Origin: Lachnospiraceae bacterium
GTDB lineage: Bacteria; Bacillota; Clostridia; Lachnospirales; Lachnospiraceae
Direction: 5' to 3'
Assembly: GCA_024697225.1 (NCBI GenBank)
Contig: JAILGA010000151.1
Span: forward strand, 35,302-99,301
Length of the DNA: 64,000 nt
Shown: in pieces, positions 26,063 to 35,946 of the stretch
Layout of the letters: every line of letters starts with the position of its first letter
Position numbering within the stretch: the first letter of the stretch is position 1
Notes under the pieces: model-generated
What the model saw: the letters and a program-made list of their open reading frames with translations, nothing else
Told to the model about the DNA's origin: nothing
Database searches by the model: none
Translations under genes and position numbers: made by a program

Positions 26063-27016
26063 TCACCACTTAAGAAGTCCCTTGTTCATATGATCGTCCG
26101 TCATATCGAGCAGGGTCATGATGAGCGCCATTCTTACAAACAATCCATACTGCACCTGGGGAAAATACGCGGCTCTCGGATCGTCATCCACATCCACCGA
26201 GATCTCGTTCACTCTGGGAAGCGGATGCAGTATGTGCATGTTTTCCCGCGCTCTTGAAAGCTTTTCTCTGTCGAGAATGTAGAAATCCTTCAACCTGACG
26301 TAATCCTCTTCGTTGAAGAAGCGCTCCCTCTGAACCCTGGTCATATAGAGCAGGTCCAGATCAGGCAGACAATCATCAAGTCTTATGACCTCTTCATAGG
26401 GTATCATCTTGAGATCCAGCATATCTCTCATATAATCGGGCATACGAAGCTCCGGCGGCGAGATGAAGATGAATCTTATCCCGCTGTAACGCACAAGAGA
26501 TTTTACAAGGGAATGAACGGTTCTTCCGAATTTCAGGTCGCCGCAAAGACCGATCGTAAAGCCCGATAGACTTCCGTACAGCGATCTGATGGTCAGAAGA
26601 TCGGTGAGTGTCTGTGTGGGGTGCTCATGTCCTCCGTCTCCGGCATTGATCACCGGTATCCCGGACTTGGCAGCGGCCACCATGGCGGCGCCTTCCTTGG
26701 GATGCCGCATCGCACATATATCGGCAAAACAGGATACGACGCGTATCGTATCAGAGACGCTCTCTCCTTTTACGGAAGAACTTGAAGATGCATCAGCAAA
26801 TCCGATCACCTGACCTCCGAGGCGCAGCATTGCGGTCTCGAATGAAAGTCTGGTTCTGGTACTCGGCTCGTAAAAACAGGTTGCAAGTATCCTGCCGTCA
26901 CACACATGTCTGTATGCGGCGGGATCGTTCCTGATATCGATCGCCTTGTCAAAGAGACGCTCAAGTTCATCTACAGTGAAATCCATGGGCGTCATAAGAT
27001 GTCTGAGACCGTTCAT
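26063..27016 (-). CDS. pyrB: Aspartate carbamoyltransferase catalytic subunit
   Basis: 317 residues. It joins carbamoyl phosphate and aspartate in pyrimidine synthesis. The carbamoyl-phosphate loop is P51-STRTR-56 and the aspartate-side HPLPRVNEI motif is present, as is [22 protein letters not shown] precedes the ATG. No PyrR-type attenuator was recognised in the short space upstream; a possible promoter overlaps the end of the DUF5050 gene. Confidence 0.96.
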   Translation of the reverse strand: MNGLRHLMTPMDFTVDELERLFDKAIDIRNDPAAYRHVCDGRILATCFYEPSTRTRLSFETAMLRLGGQVIGFADASSSSSVKGESVSDTIRVVSCFADICAMRHPKEGAAMVAAAKSGIPVINAGDGGHEHPTQTLTDLLTIRSLYGSLSGFTIGLCGDLKFGRTVHSLVKSLVRYSGIRFIFISPPELRMPDYMRDMLDLKMIPYEEVIRLDDCLPDLDLLYMTRVQRERFFNEEDYVRLKDFYILDREKLSRARENMHILHPLPRVNEISVDVDDDPRAAYFPQVQYGLFVRMALIMTLLDMTDDHMNKGLLKW

Positions 27017-27042
27017 AAATATCCTCCTTGGAGTTATCCGGT

Positions 27043-27070
27043 ATTATACCGCAGGGTCAAATCTGGTCAT
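27043..27070 (-). promoter_or_regulatory. Possible pyrB promoter
   Basis: On the minus strand ATGACC (27065-27070), 16-base spacer, TATAAT (27043-27048) that includes the stop codon of the upstream gene and sits in the small palindrome CGGTATAATACCG. Transcription would start about 20 bases before the pyrB ATG. Confidence 0.35.
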
Positions 27071-28072
27071 GGGTCCCGTGCCGCCAACGGGAATATGATA
27101 CATGTAACTGACCGTACCGCTCTTATCAAACGGAGCAAAATAAAGGAACTGTGAAGTATAGTTTATGGAATTATAGGCGCCGTCCGCGATCACCGTGACA
27201 TTTGAACCATCCATGTTCATGCGTTTGAGCGCGGGTGAGCCGTCCGCGCTGACACAGTACCATATATAGCGTCCGTTTGTGTTAAAGAGGTCCACGCGCT
27301 CCTCGCACACGATTTCTTTTGCACCGGTCGCGCGGTTATATCTGCAGAGCTTATAGCCAGCGGCATTATCAATATAATAAATAATCCCATCGATATATAC
27401 AGGCGAAGAAATATTTCCTTCCATAACTCTCGCGGAAGTGTCGCCGATAGCGGTATTCATCGAGTACAGTGACGCGTTTCCGGGGTTTCCGGCAAAATAT
27501 ATATAATTCCCGTCATAGGAAGCCGGAGTGATGTAATTGTCGGATATCAGATGCCTTTCCTTCCCGTTTATCTTACACTTATGCAGACCGCTCTGTGTAT
27601 CGGAATCACCCGAATAATAGATATATGATCCGCAAAGCTGCATCGACTTCACGCGTACTCTCTCCAGCGAAGCCATCTTATTGCCTCTGAGATTATAGCG
27701 GTACAGACCATAGGTATTTCCCACATATCCAAGTCCCTTGTTACCGCTCTTGTACTGGGTTGAATCCATGAAAAAGTACAGGAAGTGTCCTCCGGCGCAG
27801 ATATTGTTCACGCCCAGAGTTCCGAGACGCTTTACATCCGTTTCATCGGGTTTCATGGAGTAAAGAGAACGTGATTCGTAGACATTGGCAAAATAGACCC
27901 GCCCGTCGTGTTCACAGAAAAATCCGCCGTTTACGAGATTTCCCGCGTTGTTGCCCATGACACCCGATTCGTTCATCGGGACAAAATCCATAATAACGGT
28001 ATATGTCACGGCAACGCCGGCCAGAATTATCAATATAATTATGCCCGTGATCAGCTTCGCTCGTCCGCTCAT
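27044..28072 (-). CDS. DUF5050-type membrane-anchored beta-propeller
   Basis: 342 residues from the ATG at 28072, with GAGGTG six bases upstream. One N-terminal membrane segment (about 8-28), then repeated strands of the pattern YIYYSGDSDTQSGLHKCKINGKE and IIYYIDNAAGYKLCRYN, the type found in DUF5050 and low-density-lipoprotein-receptor-like propellers. The propeller should lie outside the cell. No active-site motif; a binding or scaffold role is likely. It is upstream of pyrB on the same strand but the relation is probably not functional. Confidence 0.75.
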   Translation of the reverse strand: MSGRAKLITGIIILIILAGVAVTYTVIMDFVPMNESGVMGNNAGNLVNGGFFCEHDGRVYFANVYESRSLYSMKPDETDVKRLGTLGVNNICAGGHFLYFFMDSTQYKSGNKGLGYVGNTYGLYRYNLRGNKMASLERVRVKSMQLCGSYIYYSGDSDTQSGLHKCKINGKERHLISDNYITPASYDGNYIYFAGNPGNASLYSMNTAIGDTSARVMEGNISSPVYIDGIIYYIDNAAGYKLCRYNRATGAKEIVCEERVDLFNTNGRYIWYCVSADGSPALKRMNMDGSNVTVIADGAYNSINYTSQFLYFAPFDKSGTVSYMYHIPVGGTGPMTRFDPAV

Positions 28073-28154
28073 ACGCACACCTCATTCTTATAAACCCCGG
28101 TCAGTATACCACAACATATCTGCCTGCCGCAAGCATCTGTAACATCGCAAACAT

Positions 28155-28182
28155 AAAAAAGGCTGTCGCTTTCACGACAGCC
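28155..28182 (-). terminator. Terminator of the CAP-lipoprotein gene
   Basis: GGCTGTCG (28161-28168) pairs with CGACAGCC (28175-28182) around six bases; on the minus strand six T follow, about 45 bases after the stop. Confidence 0.85.
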
Positions 28183-28225
28183 TTTAGTCATCTATTTAGT
28201 TCAATGCCATGAACAGATTGACTGA

Positions 28226-28765
28226 TCAATAACCGAATTCCTGTGCCCAGTACCAGTCACCGTTTACTTCGTAGATGCTGATACCGCAGGTGAGATATTC
28301 ACCCTCAAGGATGTTAGCTCTGTGAGTGGGGGAATTCATCCAGGCTTCCACAACAGATTCAGGTGTGTTGTAATACTCAGCCAGGTTCTCACCAAACATG
28401 ATATTACCGTCAACTGTCCACCAATCCGAGCCATCAGGCCTCGTGTGTGAGAACAATGTTACGATCTCTTTGGCTCTTACGCTTGCAGTTGCCGCAAGAC
28501 CGTTACTCCAGGACAGAGCCGAAAGACCGGCTGCAGCCCTCTCCTGATTCACAAGATCCAGTGCCGTGCTCGCTGCCGCGAGGAGAGCCGGATCACCGGG
28601 TGTAGCTGCAAGAGCTACCTGCTCGTCAGGGATCCACATACCTGTTTCGTATGCACGCGTCGCTGAAGACTCGTCCAGCGCCGGCGTCTTGGAGCCGCAT
28701 GCCGCGCACATCGCGAGCATCGACGCCACAACCGTGATTGCTACTACCTTTCTCATCTTTTTCAT
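28226..28765 (-). CDS. CAP/SCP-domain lipoprotein
   Basis: 179 residues from the ATG at 28765 (AGGAG seven bases upstream; a longer frame has no ribosome site). Signal peptide with lipobox AMCAAC, then a CAP domain of about 120 residues: LDLVNQERAAAGLSALSW, HTRPDGSDWWTV, FGENLAEYY and SPTHRANIL are its four standard motifs, with the cavity histidines kept. Bacterial members are surface proteins of unclear biochemistry, sometimes tied to spore or matrix assembly. Single-gene unit with its own terminator. Confidence 0.9.
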   Translation of the reverse strand: MKKMRKVVAITVVASMLAMCAACGSKTPALDESSATRAYETGMWIPDEQVALAATPGDPALLAAASTALDLVNQERAAAGLSALSWSNGLAATASVRAKEIVTLFSHTRPDGSDWWTVDGNIMFGENLAEYYNTPESVVEAWMNSPTHRANILEGEYLTCGISIYEVNGDWYWAQEFGY

Positions 28766-28986
28766 GGCATTTCTCCTGTTCTTTAAAATTATGATTATTT
28801 CTGCTAAAAGTATAGTACAACAGTCAAAATCAAAAATCAAGAGTTTTTATCAAAATTTTTCAACTTTTTTATTTTTTTTGATTTTTTATGATTTTTCGTG
28901 TCGCACAACACATTCTATAAGGGAAGACGTAAGCAGAATCAAAAACGGTTCACAGTTTATCAAAAAAATACCATATACAGAAAAAA

Positions 28987-30696
28987 TTATTCTCTGTCCT
29001 TGATCCTGTACCGCACGTGCTGCTCTCTCTTATTTTCGAACATCCGCTCATCTGCGAGAAGATATACAGAATGCGCATCCTTTGCGTGACACTCGTGCCT
29101 GAATGCATATCCGATGGCCGCGCTCCTGAAAATGGTCCTGTCCTGCCTGTTCATTTCATCCAGATCTCCGTACAGTCTCCTCAGTCTCGCGCCGAAGCCG
29201 TCCGCGTTCGTCTTTTTCATAACGACCAGAAATTCGTCGCCGCCCATCCTCGCGCACAGTGCTTCGTCACCAAAGCTCGTCTTAAGAGCCATGGCGTAAT
29301 CCTTGAGCAGCCTGTCTCCGGCCGCATGTCCAAGCCTGTCGTTTGTATCTTTGAGACCGTTTACATCAACACTGACAAGGCAATAATCCTCACGGCTCCT
29401 GTCAAGTTCTTCAAACACACTGTCAGCCTTCGCCCTGTTGGCCAGTCCCGTAAGTGAATCCGCAAAGGCAATATTTGTCAGCTTGGCATAATCTCTCTGT
29501 CTGTTTCCCGACTCGGATATGAATAACATATAATTTACGATCTGAGATGCGGCAAAAACGAGCGATCCCGCAGAAAGCAGGTTACGCCAGGCCCATTCGC
29601 CCGCGATCAGGCCCGCATTTCCGAGCATCATGACGACCACTCCCACAAGAGAGCTCAGGATAAACGCGCACATACCGGTGAGCGTCACGGCACTGACCGG
29701 AGAAAAACGTCTGTTTCTGATACTCCTTGCCACGTCATCCCCGAAAAGTACCGCCGTCCCGGCCAGCATCACAACAAACAGATTCATCAGATTATTTACA
29801 TGTATTATGTCCGTCACATGAAGAGTGAACATGATAAAAACAAGCGCAACAGAAATGCAGACAACTATGCGGAATGCTTTTTTTGAGAACCTGTGTTCAA
29901 CCTGCAGCGTATCGAGAAGGATCAGGCCGATGGGTATCTGGGCAAAAAGAGCCATATAGTACGCTACCGATGCAATATCGGTGGACATGAAAAGAAATGC
30001 CGTCTGATCATTGCAGATCAGTGAAATACCCAGAGACACCGCAAAAAGACTGCTGACAAGCTGCGGCATCAGTTCCGGAACCTTTCCCAGAAACATAAGA
30101 GTCAGGAAAAGGAATATCATCCCAAAAATCAGCATGAAGAAGCCGCCGCCTATGGTCATAAAATACTTGCGCACCAGCATATTCTCAAGATCTTTGTGCG
30201 AGCCGATGACCGGCGCGCTTATCGCATTTCCCGGGGCATTCTCAGCCCTGTAGAGAGTTATTGTCACATAACTCCCCGCGTAATCATCCGGAAGAGTGAT
30301 AAAATGATAGGACTTTCCGATATAGCTTCCGCTTTGGATCCTGTCCATGTCGTACCGTGCGACCACGACTCCGCCCACGCTGACCTCATAAGCGCAGTAT
30401 TTTGTCTCAAAAAGCAGCGTGGGGAAGGGCATCTCACCCATGTCAGGCAAGAGTCTTGAGATTGTCACATAATCCCCTTTATTGGGTTTCGGCAGCCGGT
30501 CAACACTTATCTCATCACGCGTGATATAAACGCCGCTGCCTTTTTTGTCGCTGAGGGATCCCCTCATGCTCCATCCGTCATTCAGGATATAACTGTCATA
30601 CTCCGGATCATTTCTGCCCACAGAGATCATGATCACAATGATCACTGCCAAAATGCCAAGACATGCCAGTATGATTCCCGCTATCCGCTTAGCCAT
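28987..30696 (-). CDS. Membrane diguanylate cyclase (first of tandem pair)
   Basis: 569 residues. One anchor helix (about 5-27), an outer beta-rich domain to about 190 (like the sugar-binding-type 7TMR-DISM sensor), about seven to eight helices to about 400, then GGDEF. Motif G485-GDEF-489 and DVNGLKDTNDRLGH (metal and substrate residues) are intact. The residues where the RxxD inhibitory site would stand read GDEA, so product inhibition is probably absent. Paralogue of the next gene; the starts overlap its end by eight bases. Confidence 0.9.
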   Translation of the reverse strand: MAKRIAGIILACLGILAVIIVIMISVGRNDPEYDSYILNDGWSMRGSLSDKKGSGVYITRDEISVDRLPKPNKGDYVTISRLLPDMGEMPFPTLLFETKYCAYEVSVGGVVVARYDMDRIQSGSYIGKSYHFITLPDDYAGSYVTITLYRAENAPGNAISAPVIGSHKDLENMLVRKYFMTIGGGFFMLIFGMIFLFLTLMFLGKVPELMPQLVSSLFAVSLGISLICNDQTAFLFMSTDIASVAYYMALFAQIPIGLILLDTLQVEHRFSKKAFRIVVCISVALVFIMFTLHVTDIIHVNNLMNLFVVMLAGTAVLFGDDVARSIRNRRFSPVSAVTLTGMCAFILSSLVGVVVMMLGNAGLIAGEWAWRNLLSAGSLVFAASQIVNYMLFISESGNRQRDYAKLTNIAFADSLTGLANRAKADSVFEELDRSREDYCLVSVDVNGLKDTNDRLGHAAGDRLLKDYAMALKTSFGDEALCARMGGDEFLVVMKKTNADGFGARLRRLYGDLDEMNRQDRTIFRSAAIGYAFRHECHAKDAHSVYLLADERMFENKREQHVRYRIKDRE

Positions 30697-32446
30697 CGGT
30701 CACTCCCCCTTGGATCGGCAGTTTGCCGGTCGCAAGTATCCCCCGCTGCCTGTGATGTTCTTCTTTCATTTCATACATGCGCGAATCGGCGAGCATGTAG
30801 ACCGCCTGCACATTTTCGCCCTCACTGCTGTCAGCGGTTCCGTACGAATACAGATATTTGAACACGTTTCCTCTCCGGTTCTCCTCCTCCGCTCCAAGCT
30901 TCAGGCTGTTCAGATCCTTCTCGAGATCTGCTGCCTTTGCCCCCTTCTTTATCACCATAAACTCATCTCCGCCCATACGTCCGACGAGTTCACAATCCGA
31001 AAACGCATCCTTTAGCAGCGCGCCAAAACCGGATATCATCATATCACCAATGCTGTGTCCCTGCTTGTCGTTTACTGTCTTAAGGCCGTCGAGGTCGATG
31101 CTCACCACGGTATATACTTCATTTGCCTCTGTTAGGGATGCCATGAACTGATCACAGCTTGCGCGGTTGTCGATACCCGTAAGCGCATCCGTGAAAGCCA
31201 TGCCATACAGTTTGATCCTGGTTCTCGCTTCCGTCAGATGATCTACGGAATGGAAGAAATAGTTCAGCATAAGACTGAGTACAATGGCGAGCGCACCTAT
31301 GGTAGCAAAATCAAAGTTTCCCGTATTGCTTTCAGTCATGGCGAACCGCAATACGTAATATCTTATGATCTCTACGAACATAGCGACAACAAAGAGCATT
31401 AGTCCCATAAGAAGTGCACTCTCGGCGCTCATACACATGGTATTCCGGCCGGAATCATCTCTCGCATCCCTTGCATTCTGGATCAGATCATAGAGAAGAT
31501 ACATACTCTCACCCCCTAAAAGGACATGATAAAAGGGGAGGAAATAGTTGAACGACACATATCCCGAATAATGCAGAAGAACAACGATTATTACAAAAGC
31601 GAGATCAGCAACAGCCATCACCTTCATCTGCCGATGCCTGTTCCTCGTCGCACCGCTCGTAAGAACATAACCGATGAATATGGGCGGAATTAAATACATC
31701 GAAAGATACTCCGTCTCATGGGAACGCACAAAATCATGCAGGAAATAGTCAAGAAGATCATTGTATCCCAGTATGTACACTCCCAAAAGGATGGAAATAC
31801 AGGCGCTGAACATGACCGACCGGTCTCTTGAAGTCCCGAATATCAGAAGAGGGGAGAGCACAGCCAGAAGGAACCCGAAATAGATCATAAACGAGCCTAC
31901 TATCAAAGGAAATCTGCGGATCTGGATAAACTCTCTCGTCAGATCCTCTGCATTTCCCAAATACACCCTATACAGACCGCTGAATGCTGAATCCTGGGCA
32001 GCTGTGATCTCAATCTTAAGAAGTCCCTCCCCGTTTCTTGTGGGTATATGCACCATATGCCAGGCTTTGGGAACGTATTTCCCCTCCGGTATATCATGTC
32101 CGTAGCTGTAGATCTGCTCGCCGTCCAGATAGACTCTGACCCTTGATATCCTTGTCTTGAACATGATGCTGGGTGCGAAAAGATCTTCCTGCGGAATATA
32201 CCGCCCGATCGTAACCCGCTCCCCGGCGATGATCCCGTCGGCCTCAAAAGATGAAAGCTCCGCATCATTTGTCATGCGGCCGCGATAATAGATATCCCAT
32301 CCGCCGGACATTGATATGATCTCGTCAGACGGAGGCATACTTATGACGCTGCTCCTTAAGAGAAGCAGCAGAATCGGTATGAGCATACCTGCTGCGACAA
32401 ACAGCACGCCCCTCAGAAGTCTTTTTTTGTCCTCAACCCATCGCAT
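30689..32446 (-). CDS. Membrane diguanylate cyclase (second of tandem pair)
   Basis: 585 residues with the same layout as its neighbour: anchor helix, outer beta domain (about 45-185), seven or so helices, GGDEF at 492-496. DLDGLKTVNDKQGH is intact; the inhibitory-site position reads SDCE, not RxxD. It makes cyclic di-GMP from GTP at the membrane in response to an unknown outside signal. Its ATG lies inside the end of the GH43 gene (14-base overlap). Confidence 0.9.
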   Translation of the reverse strand: MRWVEDKKRLLRGVLFVAAGMLIPILLLLLRSSVISMPPSDEIISMSGGWDIYYRGRMTNDAELSSFEADGIIAGERVTIGRYIPQEDLFAPSIMFKTRISRVRVYLDGEQIYSYGHDIPEGKYVPKAWHMVHIPTRNGEGLLKIEITAAQDSAFSGLYRVYLGNAEDLTREFIQIRRFPLIVGSFMIYFGFLLAVLSPLLIFGTSRDRSVMFSACISILLGVYILGYNDLLDYFLHDFVRSHETEYLSMYLIPPIFIGYVLTSGATRNRHRQMKVMAVADLAFVIIVVLLHYSGYVSFNYFLPFYHVLLGGESMYLLYDLIQNARDARDDSGRNTMCMSAESALLMGLMLFVVAMFVEIIRYYVLRFAMTESNTGNFDFATIGALAIVLSLMLNYFFHSVDHLTEARTRIKLYGMAFTDALTGIDNRASCDQFMASLTEANEVYTVVSIDLDGLKTVNDKQGHSIGDMMISGFGALLKDAFSDCELVGRMGGDEFMVIKKGAKAADLEKDLNSLKLGAEEENRRGNVFKYLYSYGTADSSEGENVQAVYMLADSRMYEMKEEHHRQRGILATGKLPIQGGVTDG

Positions 32447-34067
32447 CTCTCAAGAATACCGCCCTGGGATCTGTGAAGCAGCCCTGCGCATTCTCGGCAA
32501 AAAGTCCCAGAAAAGTACCTGTAAACGTCATCTTTCTGGTGATCTCGGTACACATTGCCGCCGTCACTCCCTCATCAAGCAGGGCAAACTCCCTGCCATC
32601 CTCGGAATAGTACAGATGGTATCTCTCCGTGTCCGATGTTATCCTCAAAAACATACCCGGCGCGGACACCGGCATATGTCTCTCCTGAATCATATTGAAC
32701 AGCCTGAGCCTGCTGCACACATAGTATTGTCCGTCTGCCCGGGTCAGATAGACATCCATGTGATGCTCCGCGCTGTAATACGCGCTGAGTCCCGCAGCCG
32801 GCCGCATATCCTCTGCACTGTCATCGGCCACGAGCTCGCAATATGTCTCTATCGAAGAGTAGAATTCCTCCTGTCTTATCCCCGCAAAGGCAGGCGACAG
32901 ATGTCTCTCATCCCAGTCATCAAGCCCTGCTTCGCCCCCGAAAATGCGTATCACCCTGTCATCCGTGTCAAACTCATAGCGCTCGGGATCCGGATTCCTA
33001 ACAAAGGTAAATGCCCTCTCCTCGATCATGTCAAGCATATCAAGCGAACGCATTTCCCTGAAACCGCTGTCTTCGGCGGATATGACAAGATCATCGAAAA
33101 AGCCCTCTGTCTCCCTCTCAAGATCAGCCTCCCACCCCTCATCCATGTCAGTCGCATCCGGCTCATCGGGTCCGGGGAGCTGCGCTTCCATATTAAGATC
33201 TATTCTGCCGTGTCTGCCCGCAACCGGCCAGCCGTTCTCCCATCTGACAGGGACAAGGAAGGTCTCCCTGCCGAGGTTGTGCAGGAACAGCCCCGGCAGA
33301 TTTCTCACTCCGAGAGCCACCATCCACAGGCGTCCGTTTACATCATCCACAAGGTCTGCGTGACCTGTACAGGATATCGGTGATCCAAAAATATCCGCGT
33401 GGGAAAGTATCGGATTATGCGGGCAGGGTTCATACGGTCCGTATGGTTTATCGCTCCGCAATATCGTCTCATGATGTCCGTATTCGGTCCCGCCCTCGGC
33501 CAGCATCAGATAATACTTCCCGACGATCTTGTAAAGATGCGGACCCTCCGCGTTTCTTCCACCGCATCCGGTTGTGAGAAGCCTTTCCTCCGAAAGCTGT
33601 TCTCCGGTAAAGGGATCTATCTCGCACATGTAGATGCCTTCATTGCCGTACTCGTTCTGATTGGACATGAGATAGCACGTGCCGTCAGCGAAAAGGATCG
33701 AAGGATCTATGCCGCGCTTGCTAAGAAGTACGGGTTCGGACCACGGTCCCGCCGGATTGCCGGCATATACGAGGAAATTGCCCGCTCCGGACACATCGGT
33801 GCACACCACAAAGAAGACTCCGTCATGATAGCGTATAGTCGGCGCATATAGTCCTGCAGAATGCCCCGCTCCGATCAGATCGACCTGAGAAGCCCGCGTT
33901 ATCGCGTGACCGATACACTTCCAGTCCGTGAGGTTCTTACTCTTATAAATCGGCAATCCCGGAAAAAACTCAAAAGTTGACGTGACAAGGTAATATGTAT
34001 CACCTACCCTGCAGATACTCGGATCCGGATGAAAACCCGGAAGAATGGGATTTCTGTAATTTCTCAT
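32433..34067 (-). CDS. xynB: GH43 beta-xylosidase / alpha-arabinofuranosidase
   Basis: 544 residues without signal peptide. Five-bladed propeller to about 330 with catalytic base D15 (GFHPDPSI), pKa modulator D121 (GIDPSIL) and acid E174 (NAEGPHLY). The second half is the beta-sandwich typical of the xylan-active subfamily. It releases xylose or arabinose from short oligosaccharides in the cytoplasm. The stretch 330-390 (DLERETEGFFDDL) is unusually acidic. It is embedded between minC (four-base ATGA overlap) and a diguanylate cyclase, an odd setting for a sugar enzyme. Confidence 0.9.
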   Translation of the reverse strand: MRNYRNPILPGFHPDPSICRVGDTYYLVTSTFEFFPGLPIYKSKNLTDWKCIGHAITRASQVDLIGAGHSAGLYAPTIRYHDGVFFVVCTDVSGAGNFLVYAGNPAGPWSEPVLLSKRGIDPSILFADGTCYLMSNQNEYGNEGIYMCEIDPFTGEQLSEERLLTTGCGGRNAEGPHLYKIVGKYYLMLAEGGTEYGHHETILRSDKPYGPYEPCPHNPILSHADIFGSPISCTGHADLVDDVNGRLWMVALGVRNLPGLFLHNLGRETFLVPVRWENGWPVAGRHGRIDLNMEAQLPGPDEPDATDMDEGWEADLERETEGFFDDLVISAEDSGFREMRSLDMLDMIEERAFTFVRNPDPERYEFDTDDRVIRIFGGEAGLDDWDERHLSPAFAGIRQEEFYSSIETYCELVADDSAEDMRPAAGLSAYYSAEHHMDVYLTRADGQYYVCSRLRLFNMIQERHMPVSAPGMFLRITSDTERYHLYYSEDGREFALLDEGVTAAMCTEITRKMTFTGTFLGLFAENAQGCFTDPRAVFLRDAMG

Positions 34068-34834
34068 GCCAGCAGATTCTCTTTTATGAAATCACCATAG
34101 GGCATGCGCACGACCTCTCCGTTCTTTACGCACGCCACCTCCATCAGCCGTTTCTTACCAAAAGGAAGCTTTCTTGCACGCGGCGGGACGTGATATCCCG
34201 AAAGCGACCCGATCGACAGTGATCTGGGCTTGAGATTGCCCGACATGACTATAGCGGATCTGTTGCCGTCGGAACCGGCTATCACATCACCATAAAGACT
34301 CCCCAGAACATAAACGCTTCCCGTAGCTTCCACACAACCGCCTACCCTGACATCTCCCATGATCACCAGGCTGTATTCAGACCTGATGACTTCCCCGTTT
34401 TTTACAGGTCCGGTGTGAAGTATGGCAAAATCCCCCGAAAGATGCTTTTCAAGTTCCTTCAATATGGCCCTGTCGGCCATTGATAATTCCTCAGTGTCGC
34501 CGAAGGCCTGTCTGTCATCTTCCTCATCCTCCGGATCTTCTCCGGAGAACACCTCCTCCGCCGAGAGCTTTTTAGGTCTCACGGGCGGCTCAAACACAAA
34601 TTCAGATATCTGTACCCGTGCACTTTTTCTGACGATATCCAGCAATTCCTGCTGTTCCGCCCCGGAAAACTCACGTCCTCTCACTCTTATCGGAAACGAT
34701 GAATCCCTGAAAAAATCCGATGCATCCGAAATCCTTTTTTTCAGTTCCTTCTTTAAGTCATCGAACTCCATATCGGGATCCAGTACGAGCACCACCCCGT
34801 TGCCTGACCCTTTTATCGTTACACCGCGTCCCAT
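34064..34834 (-). CDS. minC: Septum-site inhibitor MinC
   Basis: 256 residues. N domain (1-95, VTIKGSGNGVVLVLDPDMEFDDL), an acidic linker (about 103-120), and the right-handed beta-helix C domain (about 132-228) with GDVRVGGCVEATGSVYVLGSLYGDV, the surface that binds FtsZ and MinD. The last 28 residues add a tail after the helix. MinC blocks FtsZ rings away from mid-cell when carried by MinD; neither minD nor minE is in the window. The gene starts six bases after pilT. Confidence 0.9.
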   Translation of the reverse strand: MGRGVTIKGSGNGVVLVLDPDMEFDDLKKELKKRISDASDFFRDSSFPIRVRGREFSGAEQQELLDIVRKSARVQISEFVFEPPVRPKKLSAEEVFSGEDPEDEEDDRQAFGDTEELSMADRAILKELEKHLSGDFAILHTGPVKNGEVIRSEYSLVIMGDVRVGGCVEATGSVYVLGSLYGDVIAGSDGNRSAIVMSGNLKPRSLSIGSLSGYHVPPRARKLPFGKKRLMEVACVKNGEVVRMPYGDFIKENLLA

Positions 34835-34840
34835 CCCGCT

Positions 34841-35920
34841 TTACATCCTTATCCCCAGTTTCATAGCCATAGTATCGGGATCCTGTGCAAAACGCACCGC
34901 ACTGTCGGCATTGATCTTCTGCTGCTGGAACAGCGTGGTCAGCGCATCGTCCATCGTTATCATGCCGAGCTTTCTGTTGGTCTGCATAACGGTGATCAGC
35001 TGATGCGTCTTTCCTTCTCTGATCATATTTCTGACGGCACCGTTCACATGCAGGACCTCAAAAGCCGCCAGTCTTCTCTTTCCGTCAGCCGTAGGAACAA
35101 GCTGCTGCGATACTATCGCCTCGAGGACGTTTGCAAGCTGTATTCTGATCTGCTGCTGCTGATGCGGAGGAAACACGTCTATCATTCTGTCAACAGTGCT
35201 TGCGGCGCCTATCGTATGCAGGGTGGAGAGCACCAGATGACCGGTTTCGGCTGCCGTTATGGCCGTCGATATGGTCTCGAGATCGCGCATTTCTCCCACC
35301 AGTATCACATCAGGATCCTCGCGGAGCGCAGCTCTTAGCGCTGCCGCATAGCTGTCCGAATCCAGCCCTATCTCGCGCTGGTTGACTATCGACTTGTTAT
35401 GCCGGTACAGGAATTCGATCGGGTCTTCAAGGGTGATGATATGCGACTCAAGGTTGTTGTTTATCTGATCGATGATCGATGCCAGGGTTGTGGATTTACC
35501 GCTTCCGGTTGGTCCTGTGACGAGGACCAGTCCTCTCTTCCTGCTGTACAGATCTATGACCGACTGAGGGATCCCAAGCGCCCCGGCGTCCGGAACCTCA
35601 GTTGCCACCAGACGGAATGCCAGTGCCACCGAACTCCTCTGTTTGAAAATATTTGCCCTGAAACGCCCTATTGCGGGGATCGAGAAGGACATGTCCAGCT
35701 GTCCCATCTCTTCAAAGCGCGCGCGCTGTACATCATTAACGATCCCGTCCGCGATGGATTTTGTGTCGGGCGGCATCATCCTGCCGTAGCTCTCCATCGT
35801 TATCAGCTGACCGTTTATTCTCATCTTGGGCGGTATACCGACCGTGATATGGACATCGGAGGCATCCGCGTTCTTTGCCTCTGTCAGTATCTGTTCAAGG
35901 AGCGTCATCTGTCCTTCCAT
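34841..35920 (-). CDS. pilT: Type IV pilus retraction ATPase PilT
   Basis: 359 residues. Hexameric secretion ATPase: Walker A GPTGSGKST near 136-144, Asp box HIITLEDPIEF, Walker B DVILVGEMRD and His box STLHTIGA. The AIVSQQLVP motif near 270 (AIRNLIRE region, here AVRNMIREGKTHQL) is specific for PilT rather than PilB. It pulls back pili for twitching, adhesion or DNA uptake. The ATG at 35920 has GGAGG about ten bases upstream; a second ATG at 35908 with AAGGA is possible. No pilin or PilB/C genes nearby. Confidence 0.93.
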   Translation of the reverse strand: MEGQMTLLEQILTEAKNADASDVHITVGIPPKMRINGQLITMESYGRMMPPDTKSIADGIVNDVQRARFEEMGQLDMSFSIPAIGRFRANIFKQRSSVALAFRLVATEVPDAGALGIPQSVIDLYSRKRGLVLVTGPTGSGKSTTLASIIDQINNNLESHIITLEDPIEFLYRHNKSIVNQREIGLDSDSYAAALRAALREDPDVILVGEMRDLETISTAITAAETGHLVLSTLHTIGAASTVDRMIDVFPPHQQQQIRIQLANVLEAIVSQQLVPTADGKRRLAAFEVLHVNGAVRNMIREGKTHQLITVMQTNRKLGMITMDDALTTLFQQQKINADSAVRFAQDPDTMAMKLGIRM

Positions 35921-35946
35921 CGCGTTATTTCCTCCGGTATGTCACT

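Noticed and set aside
28766..28986. Cyclic-di-GMP riboswitch or small RNA in the AT-rich gap near the cyclase genes
   Set aside because: The conserved GEMM core was not seen; the sequence is mostly T and A runs with no stable fold.
32316..33383. A 355-codon plus-strand frame opposite GH43
   Set aside because: Composition is the mirror of the GH43 codons, no motif, no ribosome site.
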